A stretch of 64,000 nt of DNA from DATMQA01 sp035566895 (lineage in GTDB: Bacteria; Verrucomicrobiota; Verrucomicrobiia; Limisphaerales; UBA8199), in NCBI GenBank assembly GCA_035566895.1, contig DATMQA010000120.1, positions 1-64,000 on the forward strand. Direction: 5' to 3'. Within the stretch, counting starts at the first letter, position 1. Each line of letters opens with the position of its first letter. The notes beneath the pieces are model-generated. The model ran no database searches, had not been told where the DNA came from, and saw nothing but the letters and a program-made list of their open reading frames with translations. Both the position numbers and the translations under genes were made by a program. Positions 50,837 through 59,250 of the stretch are shown in pieces.

Positions 50837-52783
50837 TTACTTTGTCACCTCGACCAGCGCGACTTTGCCATCGAAATCTGTCGTCAGCACCTGCGTTGCG
50901 TTCAAGGGCACGACCGTGTTGAGCACGCCGACGCCGAGCTTATGCTGCCATTGAATGGCGCCGGTTTTGGCATCCAGCGCAAAGAGCAGGCCGTTTTTGG
51001 TGCCGTAAAACACCACGCCACCTTTCTCGGCCAGCATCGCCGAATTGATATCGTAACCGAAATGGGCATTGCACTCCCAAAGCTTCTCCGGCTGGGAGGA
51101 CGAGGTGGAAAACGCATAGAAAAAATCATTCATCGCGCGAACGTAAAATCGGCTCCGGTCTTCAGAGAGACCGATGGATTCACGCACGACATAATGGCCC
51201 GTGCGCCAGAGTTGCGCTCCGGTTTTTGCGTTGAGCGCGGTCATCTGCCGGTCTGGCGCAACGATGAAAACCTTGTCTTTTGCGGCAATGGGCCAGCAGG
51301 CGGCCGGGGAGAGCAACGTGCCCGGGCGGTCGCCCTTCCATTTCCAGGCGAGGGCGCCGGTTTTAGCATCGAGCGCATAGAGGTGCTGGTCCCACGCGCC
51401 GAAAATCACCTTGCCTTGATATACCAGGGGCCGGGTCTCGACAAAGCCGTTCAGGCCTGGGAATTCCCAGGCGAGTTTGCCCGAAGCGAGTTTCAAGGCG
51501 CGGAACTTCCCTTCGCTCGATCCCACATAAACCGTGCCATTCGCAATGCCCGGCGAGGCAACAATCGGCCGGCCGGTGGTATAGCGCCAAAGCTCCTTCC
51601 CATTGGCGGCTTTGAGGCCATAGATGTTGCCATCGGTGGATGTGACTGCAACAACATCACCGGCGACGGCAGGGGTTGAATAGACGGCGTTCTGCGTCTT
51701 GAATCGCCACCTCACATCGCCAGTTTTGACACCAAACGCATAGACGATGCCCGAGGCGTCGCCGATGATCACCAGCCCCTTCCAAAAGGCGGGCGAGCTG
51801 GCGATGGTGTAGCCGGTCTGGAAACTCCACCGCTCCTTCACCTCCGGACACCGCGAATTGATTGAAAAATCGGGGCGGGGATATCTGTTGGTATCGCTGG
51901 CGTAATCATGTTTCTCCAGCACCACTGAGTGCCAGGCGGGTTTGGTCTCCTGACCCGTGACCCGTTCGCAAAAGGTCATGGTTCCATCTTTGACTTCAAC
52001 GAGATTGAAGCCGCCGACTTCAGCTCGAGCGCGGAGGTTGGAGCGGCCCATAACTCCAGGCATTCCTTCAAACAGGAGCTTGTGGTTGGCATGACCGTGC
52101 CCGCACAACACCACCTGGGTGTTGTATTGCTTGAGCAGGTCCAAAACGATGTACCAGTTGGCGATCCCGTCATCGAGGGGATAATGGGTGATGAAGATGA
52201 TGGGCTGGTTTTTGTCAGGAAGGTGTTCGAGTGTTTCTTTGAGCCAGTGCACGTCCTGCGGCGCCCAATGGCCATCCGCCATTTTCATCACCGGCCCTTC
52301 GTGCATCGCGATAAAACGAAACCTGCCGTGCTCGAACACAAACCGGTCCTCACCCCAAAGCCGCGCAAAATCCGTCGCCCCGGACTCCGACCATTTGGTG
52401 TCGTGATTGCCGGGAACCAAATGGAAGGGGATCTTTACTTCGTCAAAAATGCTCTTCGCCAGCCTAAGCTGTTCAAGCGAACCGTATTCGGTGATATCGC
52501 CCGAGACCACCACGAAGCTCAAACCCGTCATTGAATTGATGTCCCGCACGGTCGCTCGCAGGTCCTGCTCCCCCGTCGAGGAGCCGACGTGGCTGTCGCT
52601 CAGAAAGGCAAAACGGAACGGCTCGGCGCCGTCTGAAAGGGCCGGAGGGAACAGAAGGCAACAAAGGAAAAACCAGCGATTGAGCAGAACTTTGGCCACG
52701 GGTGCAAAAGTAGCGCGCGGGTGGGCGAGTGACCGGGCAAGCGCGCGGGAATCGGGCCTCGAATCTGTGGGGTTTTGCAGCAT
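50837..52783 (-). CDS. secreted metallophosphoesterase with PQQ-type beta-propeller
   Basis: The 648-residue product has a signal peptide (start about 52783, core FFLCCLLFPPALSDG), then a calcineurin-like phosphoesterase with the metal motifs FLSDSHVG, VVSGDITE, VPGNHDTKW, FITHYPLDDG and LCGHGHANH. From about residue 310 a PQQ-like/BamB-type propeller follows, with repeats such as VIIGDASGIVYAFGVKTGDV. The combination is common in Verrucomicrobia and Planctomycetes; its substrate is unknown. The start could also be a later ATG. Confidence 0.88.
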   Translation of the reverse strand: MLQNPTDSRPDSRALARSLAHPRATFAPVAKVLLNRWFFLCCLLFPPALSDGAEPFRFAFLSDSHVGSSTGEQDLRATVRDINSMTGLSFVVVSGDITEYGSLEQLRLAKSIFDEVKIPFHLVPGNHDTKWSESGATDFARLWGEDRFVFEHGRFRFIAMHEGPVMKMADGHWAPQDVHWLKETLEHLPDKNQPIIFITHYPLDDGIANWYIVLDLLKQYNTQVVLCGHGHANHKLLFEGMPGVMGRSNLRARAEVGGFNLVEVKDGTMTFCERVTGQETKPAWHSVVLEKHDYASDTNRYPRPDFSINSRCPEVKERWSFQTGYTIASSPAFWKGLVIIGDASGIVYAFGVKTGDVRWRFKTQNAVYSTPAVAGDVVAVTSTDGNIYGLKAANGKELWRYTTGRPIVASPGIANGTVYVGSSEGKFRALKLASGKLAWEFPGLNGFVETRPLVYQGKVIFGAWDQHLYALDAKTGALAWKWKGDRPGTLLSPAACWPIAAKDKVFIVAPDRQMTALNAKTGAQLWRTGHYVVRESIGLSEDRSRFYVRAMNDFFYAFSTSSSQPEKLWECNAHFGYDINSAMLAEKGGVVFYGTKNGLLFALDAKTGAIQWQHKLGVGVLNTVVPLNATQVLTTDFDGKVALVEVTK

Positions 52784-52866
52784 GGGGAGATTGTCAGCTA
52801 TGCCGCCGTAAAGTCAATCAATAACGGACAGGGTTAACCAAAGAGCGACCCATCCTCCAACCCGGA

Positions 52867-52935
52867 ATTGAACAGCGAAGAAGGAAGACGCGAAGAATAA
52901 AATGGCCACAAAAGCACGAGAAGGCACAAGAACAT
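52867..52935. repeat. word-type repeat (GACGCGAAGA / CACGAGAAGGCAC class)
   Basis: TTGAACAGCGAAGAAGGAAG and GACGCGAAGAATAA at 52868-52901 copy, in the opposite orientation, the right arm of the element at 23182-23260. ACAAAAGCACGAGAAGGCAC at 52908-52927 belongs to the CACGAAA word class. No inverted arm is present here. It lies upstream of the uracil-DNA glycosylase gene. Confidence 0.65.
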
Positions 52936-53000
52936 TTCAGATCTTGCGGAGCTGTTGCGGAACTTGCCCTGTATTGGTCCGGAAGGTAAGCTTTGCGCCA

Positions 53001-53927
53001 ATGTCCGATCCGTATCACCAACTTCTCGACGCCACGATTCAGCATCTCCAGGGCCTCAAAGCGCACGGGGTCCGTTTCGTCACCGTTTCGACCGAGATTT
53101 TGACTGGCTTGAGCCAGGGGCGAGAGACGGTTTCTCGCAAAAGCTCAGAAACCCCGGTCCAAAGCCTTGCTGCAAAGCCAACCGCTTCGGCGGCAGTCCC
53201 CATGTCCAAACCTGCGCTGTCGAAAGGGACCACCGAGCAGGCGCCGCTCCTCTCACTGCCCGGGGAGGCGCCCGCTCCGGCGGCTGGACCTGAGCTGAGC
53301 GCCGAAGCCAAAGCGGCCGCCTTTGCCGAATTGCGCCAGCGAGCCATGGTTTGCGTTAAATGCGAGCACCTGGCAGCGGCCCGCAAGAATGTTGTTTTTG
53401 GCGTGGGCAATATCAACGCCCAGCTAATGTTTGTGGGGGAAGCACCGGGAGCCGACGAAGATAGGCAAGGTGAGCCCTTTGTCGGCCGGGCCGGGGAGTT
53501 GCTCACCAAAATCATTCAAACGCTGGGCCTGAGCCGCGACACGGTCTATATCGCCAACATCTTAAAGTGTCGGCCGGATACGCCGGGCCAGGCAAGCGGA
53601 AATCGGAAGCCGACGCCCGAGGAAATGCAAACCTGCATTCCGTATTTGCACGAACAGATCGATTTGATTCGGCCGAAGGTGCTGGTGGCCCTTGGCGGTA
53701 CGGCGGTGGAGGGACTCCTGGGAAAAACCGCCGGCATCACCCGGTTGCGCGGCCACTGGCAAACCTACCGCGGCATTCCCTTGATGCCGACTTATCATCC
53801 GGCTTACCTGCTGCGTAACCAGGCCCCGAGTGAGAAACGCCGTGTGTGGGAAGACATGCTCCAGGTGATGGAGAAGCTTGGGATGCCGATTAGCGAACGG
53901 CAACGTGGCTATTTTCAAAAAGGATGA
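53001..53927 (+). CDS. uracil-DNA glycosylase, family 4 (iron-sulfur)
   Basis: Removes uracil from DNA. The 308-residue protein has an N-terminal Pro/Ala/Ser-rich region of about 110 residues, then a family 4 catalytic domain: FVGEAPGADEDRQGEPFVGRAG and MPTYHPAYLLRN, with the four cluster cysteines in VCVKCEHL, ANILKCRPD and QTCIPYL. The ATG at 53001 (MSDPYHQLL) is the likely start; the frame upstream runs through a word repeat. The long low-complexity N terminus is usual for this family in some phyla. Confidence 0.93.
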   Translation: MSDPYHQLLDATIQHLQGLKAHGVRFVTVSTEILTGLSQGRETVSRKSSETPVQSLAAKPTASAAVPMSKPALSKGTTEQAPLLSLPGEAPAPAAGPELSAEAKAAAFAELRQRAMVCVKCEHLAAARKNVVFGVGNINAQLMFVGEAPGADEDRQGEPFVGRAGELLTKIIQTLGLSRDTVYIANILKCRPDTPGQASGNRKPTPEEMQTCIPYLHEQIDLIRPKVLVALGGTAVEGLLGKTAGITRLRGHWQTYRGIPLMPTYHPAYLLRNQAPSEKRRVWEDMLQVMEKLGMPISERQRGYFQKG

Positions 53928-53962
53928 TGGCTGGTGGATGATGGATGATGGACCACTCTCGA
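53924..53962. repeat. GATGATGG tandem repeat
   Basis: AAGGATGATGGCTGGTGGATG and ATGGATGATGGACCAC run end to end right after the uracil-DNA glycosylase stop codon. It is a short word repeat of the same style as the other elements, with no inverted arm. Confidence 0.55.
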
Positions 53963-54028
53963 TGCCTGCGGCCTCGGTGCCGTTTTCTGCTTGGGCCTCG
54001 CACGGGATCGCCCTAAATTCTGCGCCGC

Positions 54029-55000
54029 ATGGAAGCTGTCCGCCGCGCGGTGATTGACGTCGGCACCAACTCGATCAAGTTGCTGGTGGCGGATATTGCC
54101 GGCCGGCAGGTGGACCCCGTTTGCGAGGAGAGCCAGCAGACCCGGCTCGGGGAAGGCTTTTACGACACGCATCGGTTGCAACCCGGGCCGATTGCGAAAA
54201 CCGGCCGGGCGGTGGCCGATTTTGCCGCGAAGGCGCGCGAGCACAAGGCTGCGGCTGTGCGCGTCATCGCCACCAGCGCGGCACGCGACGCGGTCAATGC
54301 CGCCGAACTCACCAGCGCCATCGAGCAGGCCAGCGGGCTAAAAGTCGAAATCATTTCCGGCGACCAGGAGGCGGACTGGGTGTTTCAGGGAGTGACGACC
54401 GATCCGGCGCTGGCACGCGAGCCCTTGCTGTTGCTGGATGTGGGCGGGGGCAGCACCGAATTTATCCTAGGCCAGGGAGCGGAGAAGCATTTTCGAAAAA
54501 GTTTTCCCCTGGGCACGGTGCGGCTGCTGGCAAAGTTGTCGCCCGGCGACCCGCCTAAGCCGGAGGAATTAACCACGTGCCGCCAATGGGTGCGGGAGTT
54601 TCTGCAGACGAAGGTGAAACCCAGTTTAGACACCGCCATTCAACGGGAGGTGAAACGACACGCGAACCAGGGGCATGCGCAATTGGTCGGCACCGGGGGC
54701 ACGGCAAGTATTTTGGGTGGGATGGAGGCTAAGCTCGATAGTTTCGACCGGCAACGGCTGGAAGCAACGCGGCTGAGCCTTGAACGGGTGCGGTGGCAGG
54801 TTGAGCGGCTCTGGAGCCTCCCGCTTGAAAAGCGGAAGGAAATCACCGGCCTGCCGCCCAATCGCGCCGATGTCATCCTGACCGGCGCGGTCATTTACGA
54901 AGGAGTGCTGGAGGAATTCGGGTTTGGTGAACTGCGCATCAGCACTCGCGGGCTAAGGTTCGCGGCGGTGATGGCGGACGGAGGGAAGGAATCGGAGTGA
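54029..55000 (+). CDS. Ppx/GppA-family phosphatase
   Basis: An ASKHA-fold phosphatase that hydrolyses polyphosphate or pppGpp. The 323-residue product has AVIDVGTNSIKLLVADI near the start, ATSAARDAVNAAEL, the LLLDVGGGSTEFILGQ phosphate loop and GTGGTASILGGMEAKL. It has only the two core domains, as in GppA-like short forms. The ATG at 54029 (MEAVRRAVIDVGTNS) fits. The stop and the start of the next frame overlap around 54997. Confidence 0.92.
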   Translation: MEAVRRAVIDVGTNSIKLLVADIAGRQVDPVCEESQQTRLGEGFYDTHRLQPGPIAKTGRAVADFAAKAREHKAAAVRVIATSAARDAVNAAELTSAIEQASGLKVEIISGDQEADWVFQGVTTDPALAREPLLLLDVGGGSTEFILGQGAEKHFRKSFPLGTVRLLAKLSPGDPPKPEELTTCRQWVREFLQTKVKPSLDTAIQREVKRHANQGHAQLVGTGGTASILGGMEAKLDSFDRQRLEATRLSLERVRWQVERLWSLPLEKRKEITGLPPNRADVILTGAVIYEGVLEEFGFGELRISTRGLRFAAVMADGGKESE

Positions 55001-55095
55001 CGTCGCCCGCCGTCACTGACGGCCCGGCACTTGCATGGCAGTCGATAGCGGTTACAGTGCGTCAGGTTGGGCGGCATCGGGGCGTTTCGACCTGC

Positions 55096-56058
55096 ATGAA
55101 ACGTCTTCACCTAATCGAAATTGAAGACCAGGATTGGTGCCCACGCTCGATTCGGGACGCGGTCACTGATTGCCTTCAATTTTCATTGGCCACAACGAAG
55201 CCCTACGCGGCGATAATCCCGGTTCTGGTTACCGCGCTTCAGCGCACCGGCACACGCCGCATCCTTGACTTGTGTTCGGGCGCGGGCGGGCCGTGGGTTT
55301 GGCTGCATCCTGCCCTGGTCGAGATGGGAGTGAATGTGTCGGTTTGCCTGACTGACAAATACCCAAACCTGGAGGGAATTGGCCGGGCGAACCGCTCGAC
55401 CAATCAGGCCATCAGCTATCGTCCTCAACCCGTGGACGCGACGCAAGTTCCCGGCGACCTGACCGGATTCCGGACGATGTTCACTGGTTTCCATCATCTC
55501 GGCCCTGAGCAGGCATGCGCAGTGCTCGCCGATGCCGTTCGCAAGCGCCAGGGAATCGGAGTTTTTGAGGCCACGCAGCGTCGCCCCTTGGCGCTGCTTC
55601 TTATGCTGCTGGCACCGGTCATCGTGCTGGCTGTGACCCCGTTCATTCGACCGTTTCGCTGGTCAAGGTTGTTCTGGACCTACCTGCTTCCGGTGGTGCC
55701 GCTGGTGACGCTATTCGACGCTCTGGTCTCGTGTTTGCGGACGTACAGCATCCAGGAGTTGCACGGCCTCACCACAAGACTGGGCACGAACGATTACCAA
55801 TGGAACATCGGCACAGTGAAAGGCAGAATGACACCGATCCCGATTACCTACCTGGTTGGAGTGCCGATTGAAACAGGTTTGCCGCACACTTTGTCGAATC
55901 GGGCCGTGGCGGGCCATTTGGGACAAGGTGAACCGACAAAGTACGCGATAAAGGTCGAAAAAGCGTTTCGTGGGGAAGTTTACTTGAGCACGGTGGTGCG
56001 TTCGCGCAGCCAGGCGAGGTCGGGGTTGCCGGGCGAGGGTTCGTCGTGGCGGTGGTAG
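55096..56058 (+). CDS. membrane-associated methyltransferase-like protein
   Basis: The 320-residue product from the ATG at 55096 (MKRLHLIEIEDQD) has a SAM-type motif RILDLCSGAGGPWVWLHPAL, then FTGFHHLGPEQACAVLADAV, then two hydrophobic helices near residues 170-215 (LALLLMLLAPVIVLAVTPFI; TYLLPVVPLVTLFDALVSCL). Function unknown. The last part of the frame overlaps the prepilin-like gene on the opposite strand by about 79 bases, and may be a read-through extension of an older, shorter gene. Confidence 0.72.
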   Translation: MKRLHLIEIEDQDWCPRSIRDAVTDCLQFSLATTKPYAAIIPVLVTALQRTGTRRILDLCSGAGGPWVWLHPALVEMGVNVSVCLTDKYPNLEGIGRANRSTNQAISYRPQPVDATQVPGDLTGFRTMFTGFHHLGPEQACAVLADAVRKRQGIGVFEATQRRPLALLLMLLAPVIVLAVTPFIRPFRWSRLFWTYLLPVVPLVTLFDALVSCLRTYSIQELHGLTTRLGTNDYQWNIGTVKGRMTPIPITYLVGVPIETGLPHTLSNRAVAGHLGQGEPTKYAIKVEKAFRGEVYLSTVVRSRSQARSGLPGEGSSWRW

Positions 56059-56780
56059 TCTGAGGACAAAGCCCGAATGGTCCGCTGATCCATCCAGCGG
56101 TGGCGCTCGACGTGTCCATCGGCAAACGCGAGCACCCCGCCGCGATTATGGGAGCTGTTCGGGAAATTGAAAAAGCTGTCCTTAGTCATGTACATCCCGA
56201 AATACGGCCAGCAGATGCTGTCCGGGTTCACGTCGATGAAGGTAAAAGTGCCCTGGGGCATTTTCGCGCTGAGCTGCGAATACTTGGTGAAAATTTTGTA
56301 AGCGGTGGACATGCGCGTGTCCCACGCGCCGAGCCAGCCCAAGTACGCATTGAGCGAATAGCTCCGGATTTTTGGGTAAGATAAGGTGAACACTTTAACG
56401 GTGCCTCGATCACTTGGGCAGACATAGACCTTGGTGTTCTGCAAGTAGTTGGCGAAGAGCGCGAAGCCGGGATCCAGGAGGTAAGTGGTATTGGTGTTGT
56501 CCTGGAGGTTATAAAAAGCGCCCTGGACCCAAAACCTGGTAACGGTGTCCGGCGGGTCATGCATGCCGTTGGACACGAGGGAATCGTTATTGTCCGTTGC
56601 GTACATGGTCCACACCATCGCCAACTGTTTCTGGTTATTGGTGCATTGGATGCGCTTGGCGGCATCCTTTCCTTTTGCCAGGGCCGGCAAAAGCATCGCG
56701 GCCAGAATGGCAATAACGGCAATCACGACCAACAACTCGATCAGAGTAAAGCCCCGACAGCCTGAATTCGGCCTGCGCAT
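55980..56780 (-). CDS. prepilin-type cleavage/methylation protein
   Basis: The 266-residue product from the ATG at 56780 has the leader RGFTLIELLVVIAVIAILAAM. The mature part contains YVCPSDRGTVKVF, VLAFADGHVERHRWMD and the terminal DEPSPGNPDLAWLRERTT, which is closely similar to the end of the divergent neighbour at 56934. The pair probably arose by duplication and inversion. Function unknown; processing by a prepilin peptidase is implied by the leader. Confidence 0.9.
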   Translation of the reverse strand: MRRPNSGCRGFTLIELLVVIAVIAILAAMLLPALAKGKDAAKRIQCTNNQKQLAMVWTMYATDNNDSLVSNGMHDPPDTVTRFWVQGAFYNLQDNTNTTYLLDPGFALFANYLQNTKVYVCPSDRGTVKVFTLSYPKIRSYSLNAYLGWLGAWDTRMSTAYKIFTKYSQLSAKMPQGTFTFIDVNPDSICWPYFGMYMTKDSFFNFPNSSHNRGGVLAFADGHVERHRWMDQRTIRALSSDYHRHDEPSPGNPDLAWLRERTTVLK

Positions 56781-56933
56781 AAGGTCTTTGGAAAGGCGTT
56801 TTGAAACTTTATCATACGTCGGCGCGCTTAACAAACGGTTTCGACCTGAAAGACCTGAAACGGGCGCATCTGCGGTACTGTGCGGTGAAATGCACACTTC
56901 CCTTTGGCGGCAGGCCTGATATATTTCTTGACC

Positions 56934-57800
56934 ATGACAGGGTATCGCGGACGGTTACCCGGCACGGGTTTCGCAACAGGCACGAAACCGGCCCTTTATC
57001 CAGCTTTCACGCTGATCGAACTTCTGGTGGTGATCGCGATCATTGCGATACTGGCGGCGATGTTGTTGCCGGCTCTCTCGAAAGCCAAGGAGACGGCCTT
57101 GCGCACCGCGTGCGTGAACAACGAGAAGCAATTGATCCTGACCTGGGCACTCTATTCCACGGACAACCGGGAAACACTCGTGCCGAACGGCGGCGGACCT
57201 GTCAAAGGCAGCGCCTATCTTTGGGTCCAGGGGAGCAATCATGGCGATCCCACCACGCTGGAGAATGATCAATATCTCGTGGGCACCACTTATGCGTTGT
57301 TTTCACCGTACATCAAATCCGTGCAGACCTACAAGTGCCCTTCCGATCGGTCTAATTGGCCAGTGTGGTCGACCGGTGGAAAAAACGCGCCCGAGCTGCG
57401 GAGCTACGACATGAACAGTTATGTGGCAACTCCAAGCGCTAATGTGGAGTCGCCGCTGCAACTGAATCCTTTCTACCGGGATTATATGAAGACGGCCGAG
57501 CTGGCCGCCGATTTCCCGGCCAACCACTTTGTTTTCATCGATGTCAACCCTGCCAGCATTTGCACTCCGGCATTTGGAATTGATATGACCGGGGACGATT
57601 TCATTCATTACCCATCCACTTTACACCTGGGGCTGGGGGTATTGTCTTTCGCGGACAACCATGCCGAATCCCACAAGTGGCTGGATCCCAGGACCAAGAA
57701 AAACCTTGCGGGTGGAGCGCAGTATATTCCTCATAACGATCCGTCGCCGAACAACCACGATCTATATTGGATTCGCGAACGGGCGACCTCGAAGAAATGA
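56934..57800 (+). CDS. prepilin-type cleavage/methylation protein
   Basis: The 288-residue product from the ATG at 56934 has the leader YPAFTLIELLVVIAIIAILAAM after a longer basic start (MTGYRGRLPGTGF). The mature part holds YKCPSDRSNWPVW, VLSFADNHAESHKWLD and DPSPNNHDLYWIRER, matching the divergent neighbour. The usual H-x-DG is reduced to NHAESH here. An upstream ATG at 56904 is in frame but adds nothing typical. Confidence 0.9.
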   Translation: MTGYRGRLPGTGFATGTKPALYPAFTLIELLVVIAIIAILAAMLLPALSKAKETALRTACVNNEKQLILTWALYSTDNRETLVPNGGGPVKGSAYLWVQGSNHGDPTTLENDQYLVGTTYALFSPYIKSVQTYKCPSDRSNWPVWSTGGKNAPELRSYDMNSYVATPSANVESPLQLNPFYRDYMKTAELAADFPANHFVFIDVNPASICTPAFGIDMTGDDFIHYPSTLHLGLGVLSFADNHAESHKWLDPRTKKNLAGGAQYIPHNDPSPNNHDLYWIRERATSKK

Positions 57801-57888
57801 GCGAGGTGGCAAGACCTCGATGAAGATGCGCCGGCCCGGTATTGCTGGACCGGCCCGATTGTCGTTTCCCATCCGTTATGCTTTTCGG

Positions 57889-58908
57889 CTACTCCCGACC
57901 CACCGCCTGCAGCAGCGGGCGCAGTTCCTGCATCAGTTGGGCGAAAACTTCCAAGGAGACTTGCTGGGCGCCGTCGCTCCAGGCCTGGGCCGGATTCGGG
58001 TGCACCTCGATCAGGAGGGCGTCGGCGCCCATGGCCACGGCCCCCTTGCAGAGGGCTTTGACAAGGTCGGCGCGGCCAGCGCCCTGGCTGGGGTCGATGA
58101 CAATGGGGCAGTGCGACTCGTTCTTGATGATGGGAATGGCGGCCAAATCGAGAGTGTTGCGGGTGTAGGTTTCGAAGGTGCGGATGCCGCGCTCGCAGAA
58201 CATGAGGTTGGCATTGTGGTTGGCGAGGACGTATTCGCCCGCCAGCAGCCATTCTTCGATCTTCATCGAGAGCCCGCGTTTGAGGAGAATGGGTTTGCCG
58301 GTTTTGGCGGCGGCGATGAGGAGTTGGAAGTTCTGCGCGTTGCGCGCCCCGATTTGGATGATGTCGGTGTACTCGGCGACGAGGTCGGCGTGATTCTCGG
58401 AGAGCAACTCGGTGATGACCGCCAGGCCGGTTTCTTTGCGCGCCTTGGCCAGAAGCTTGAGCCCCTTTTCGCCCAGACCCTGGAATTCATAAGGTGAGGT
58501 GCGGGGCTTGAAGGCGCCGCCGCGCAGGATGGTGGCGCCGGCGGCCTTCACGGCTTCGGCGGTTTTGAGCAACTGTTCGCTGCCCTCGACGGAGCACGGC
58601 CCGGCCATGACGTGGAATTTCCGGCCGCCGATGAGGTGTTCGCGGACCGCGACATGGGAGTTTTCCGGGTGGCCTTCGCGGCTGACGAATTTGTAACGCT
58701 TCTGCACCGGCATGACGCTCTCGACGATGTCGGGGAAGACCAGGGCCAACGTCTCGAGCGACTGGTGGGTCAGTTCGTCGCCGATAGCGCCGATGACGAT
58801 GCGGGCGACACCGCGCATGACGTGAGGTTTGTAGCCTCGTTTTCGGATTTCATTCAGAACGATGGTTTCCTGTTTTTTGACGATGCCGGGTTTAAGGACA
58901 ATGATCAT
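57889..58908 (-). CDS. aroF: DAHP synthase (3-deoxy-7-phosphoheptulonate synthase), type Ibeta
   Basis: First step of aromatic amino acid synthesis, joining phosphoenolpyruvate and erythrose 4-phosphate. The 339-residue protein has an N-terminal ferredoxin-like regulatory domain (MIIVLKPGIVKKQETIVLNE, to about residue 70) and a barrel with MAGPCSVEGSEQL, LRGGAFKPRTSPYEFQGLG, PILLKRGLSMKIEEW and IVIDPSQGAGRADLV. The ATG at 58908 is the family start; the in-frame codon at 59052 lies in the leader. An attenuator with an aromatic leader peptide lies directly upstream. Confidence 0.96.
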   Translation of the reverse strand: MIIVLKPGIVKKQETIVLNEIRKRGYKPHVMRGVARIVIGAIGDELTHQSLETLALVFPDIVESVMPVQKRYKFVSREGHPENSHVAVREHLIGGRKFHVMAGPCSVEGSEQLLKTAEAVKAAGATILRGGAFKPRTSPYEFQGLGEKGLKLLAKARKETGLAVITELLSENHADLVAEYTDIIQIGARNAQNFQLLIAAAKTGKPILLKRGLSMKIEEWLLAGEYVLANHNANLMFCERGIRTFETYTRNTLDLAAIPIIKNESHCPIVIDPSQGAGRADLVKALCKGAVAMGADALLIEVHPNPAQAWSDGAQQVSLEVFAQLMQELRPLLQAVGRE

Positions 58909-58940
58909 ATTTGGTGTTTTGGTTGGCCGGAGGTCTCCAC

Positions 58941-58969
58941 AAAAAAACCGCAGGTGGGGGACCTGCGGC
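58941..58969 (-). terminator. DAHP synthase attenuator terminator
   Basis: On the minus strand CCGCAGGT (58968-58961) pairs perfectly with ACCTGCGG (58955-58948) around a five-C loop, and seven T residues follow directly (58947-58941). This is a strong intrinsic terminator, yet it stands upstream of the gene, 33 bases before its ATG. It can only be regulatory. Confidence 0.92.
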
Positions 58970-59050
58970 GGAGTTGGTGATGCGGGGTGTTTATGGTTGC
59001 CGCAAGCGCCAATCCGCCTAGCTGGTAAAGTAATACCAGTAAGCGCTGGC
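58964..59050 (-). promoter_or_regulatory. DAHP synthase attenuator, alternative pairings
   Basis: In the leader RNA, GCCAGCGC (59050-59043, just before the aromatic codons) can pair with GCGCTTGC (59009-59002) at seven of eight positions. That second segment overlaps TGCGGC (59004-58999), which pairs perfectly with GCCGCA (58969-58964) at the base of the terminator. A ribosome stalled on the aromatic codons would cover the first segment and free the second to break the terminator. The pairings are read from sequence; the mechanism is inference. Confidence 0.72.
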
Positions 59051-59068
59051 AAAATTCTGACGGCTCAT
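59018..59068 (-). CDS. DAHP synthase leader peptide (aromatic attenuator)
   Basis: A 16-residue open frame, ATG at 59068 and TAG at 59020-59018, reading MSRQNFASAYWYYFTS. Five of the seven residues at 10-14 and 6 are Tyr, Trp or Phe, with TAC TGG TAT TAC TTT in a row. Placed between a promoter and an intrinsic terminator before DAHP synthase, it is a textbook attenuator peptide for all three aromatic amino acids. It is too short to be found by length-filtered gene calling. Confidence 0.9.
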   Translation of the reverse strand: MSRQNFASAYWYYFTS

Positions 59069-59080
59069 AATCACAAGCAC

Positions 59081-59108
59081 AGGCTATCAAAACCCGGCGG
59101 GAGGTCAA
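59081..59108 (-). promoter_or_regulatory. DAHP synthase leader promoter
   Basis: On the minus strand TTGACC (59108-59103) is followed after 16 bases by TAGCCT (59086-59081), a good -35 and weaker -10. The -10 ends 12 bases before the leader ATG, so the predicted 5' leader is only about 3-6 bases. The CTTGAC element matches the one before the ilvB leader. Confidence 0.55.
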
Positions 59109-59250
59109 GCCCTGGTTTGCGGGTGCTTAACGCAGCAGGATCCCAAACTCGCAATCGAAACGGCTGCGCGGAGCCGGTTACTCGATTAGAATGTCAAGCA
59201 ACAGAGCCCGCGGGGGCGAAAGTTTGCGGCGGCTGGGCGGGGTCTTGACG

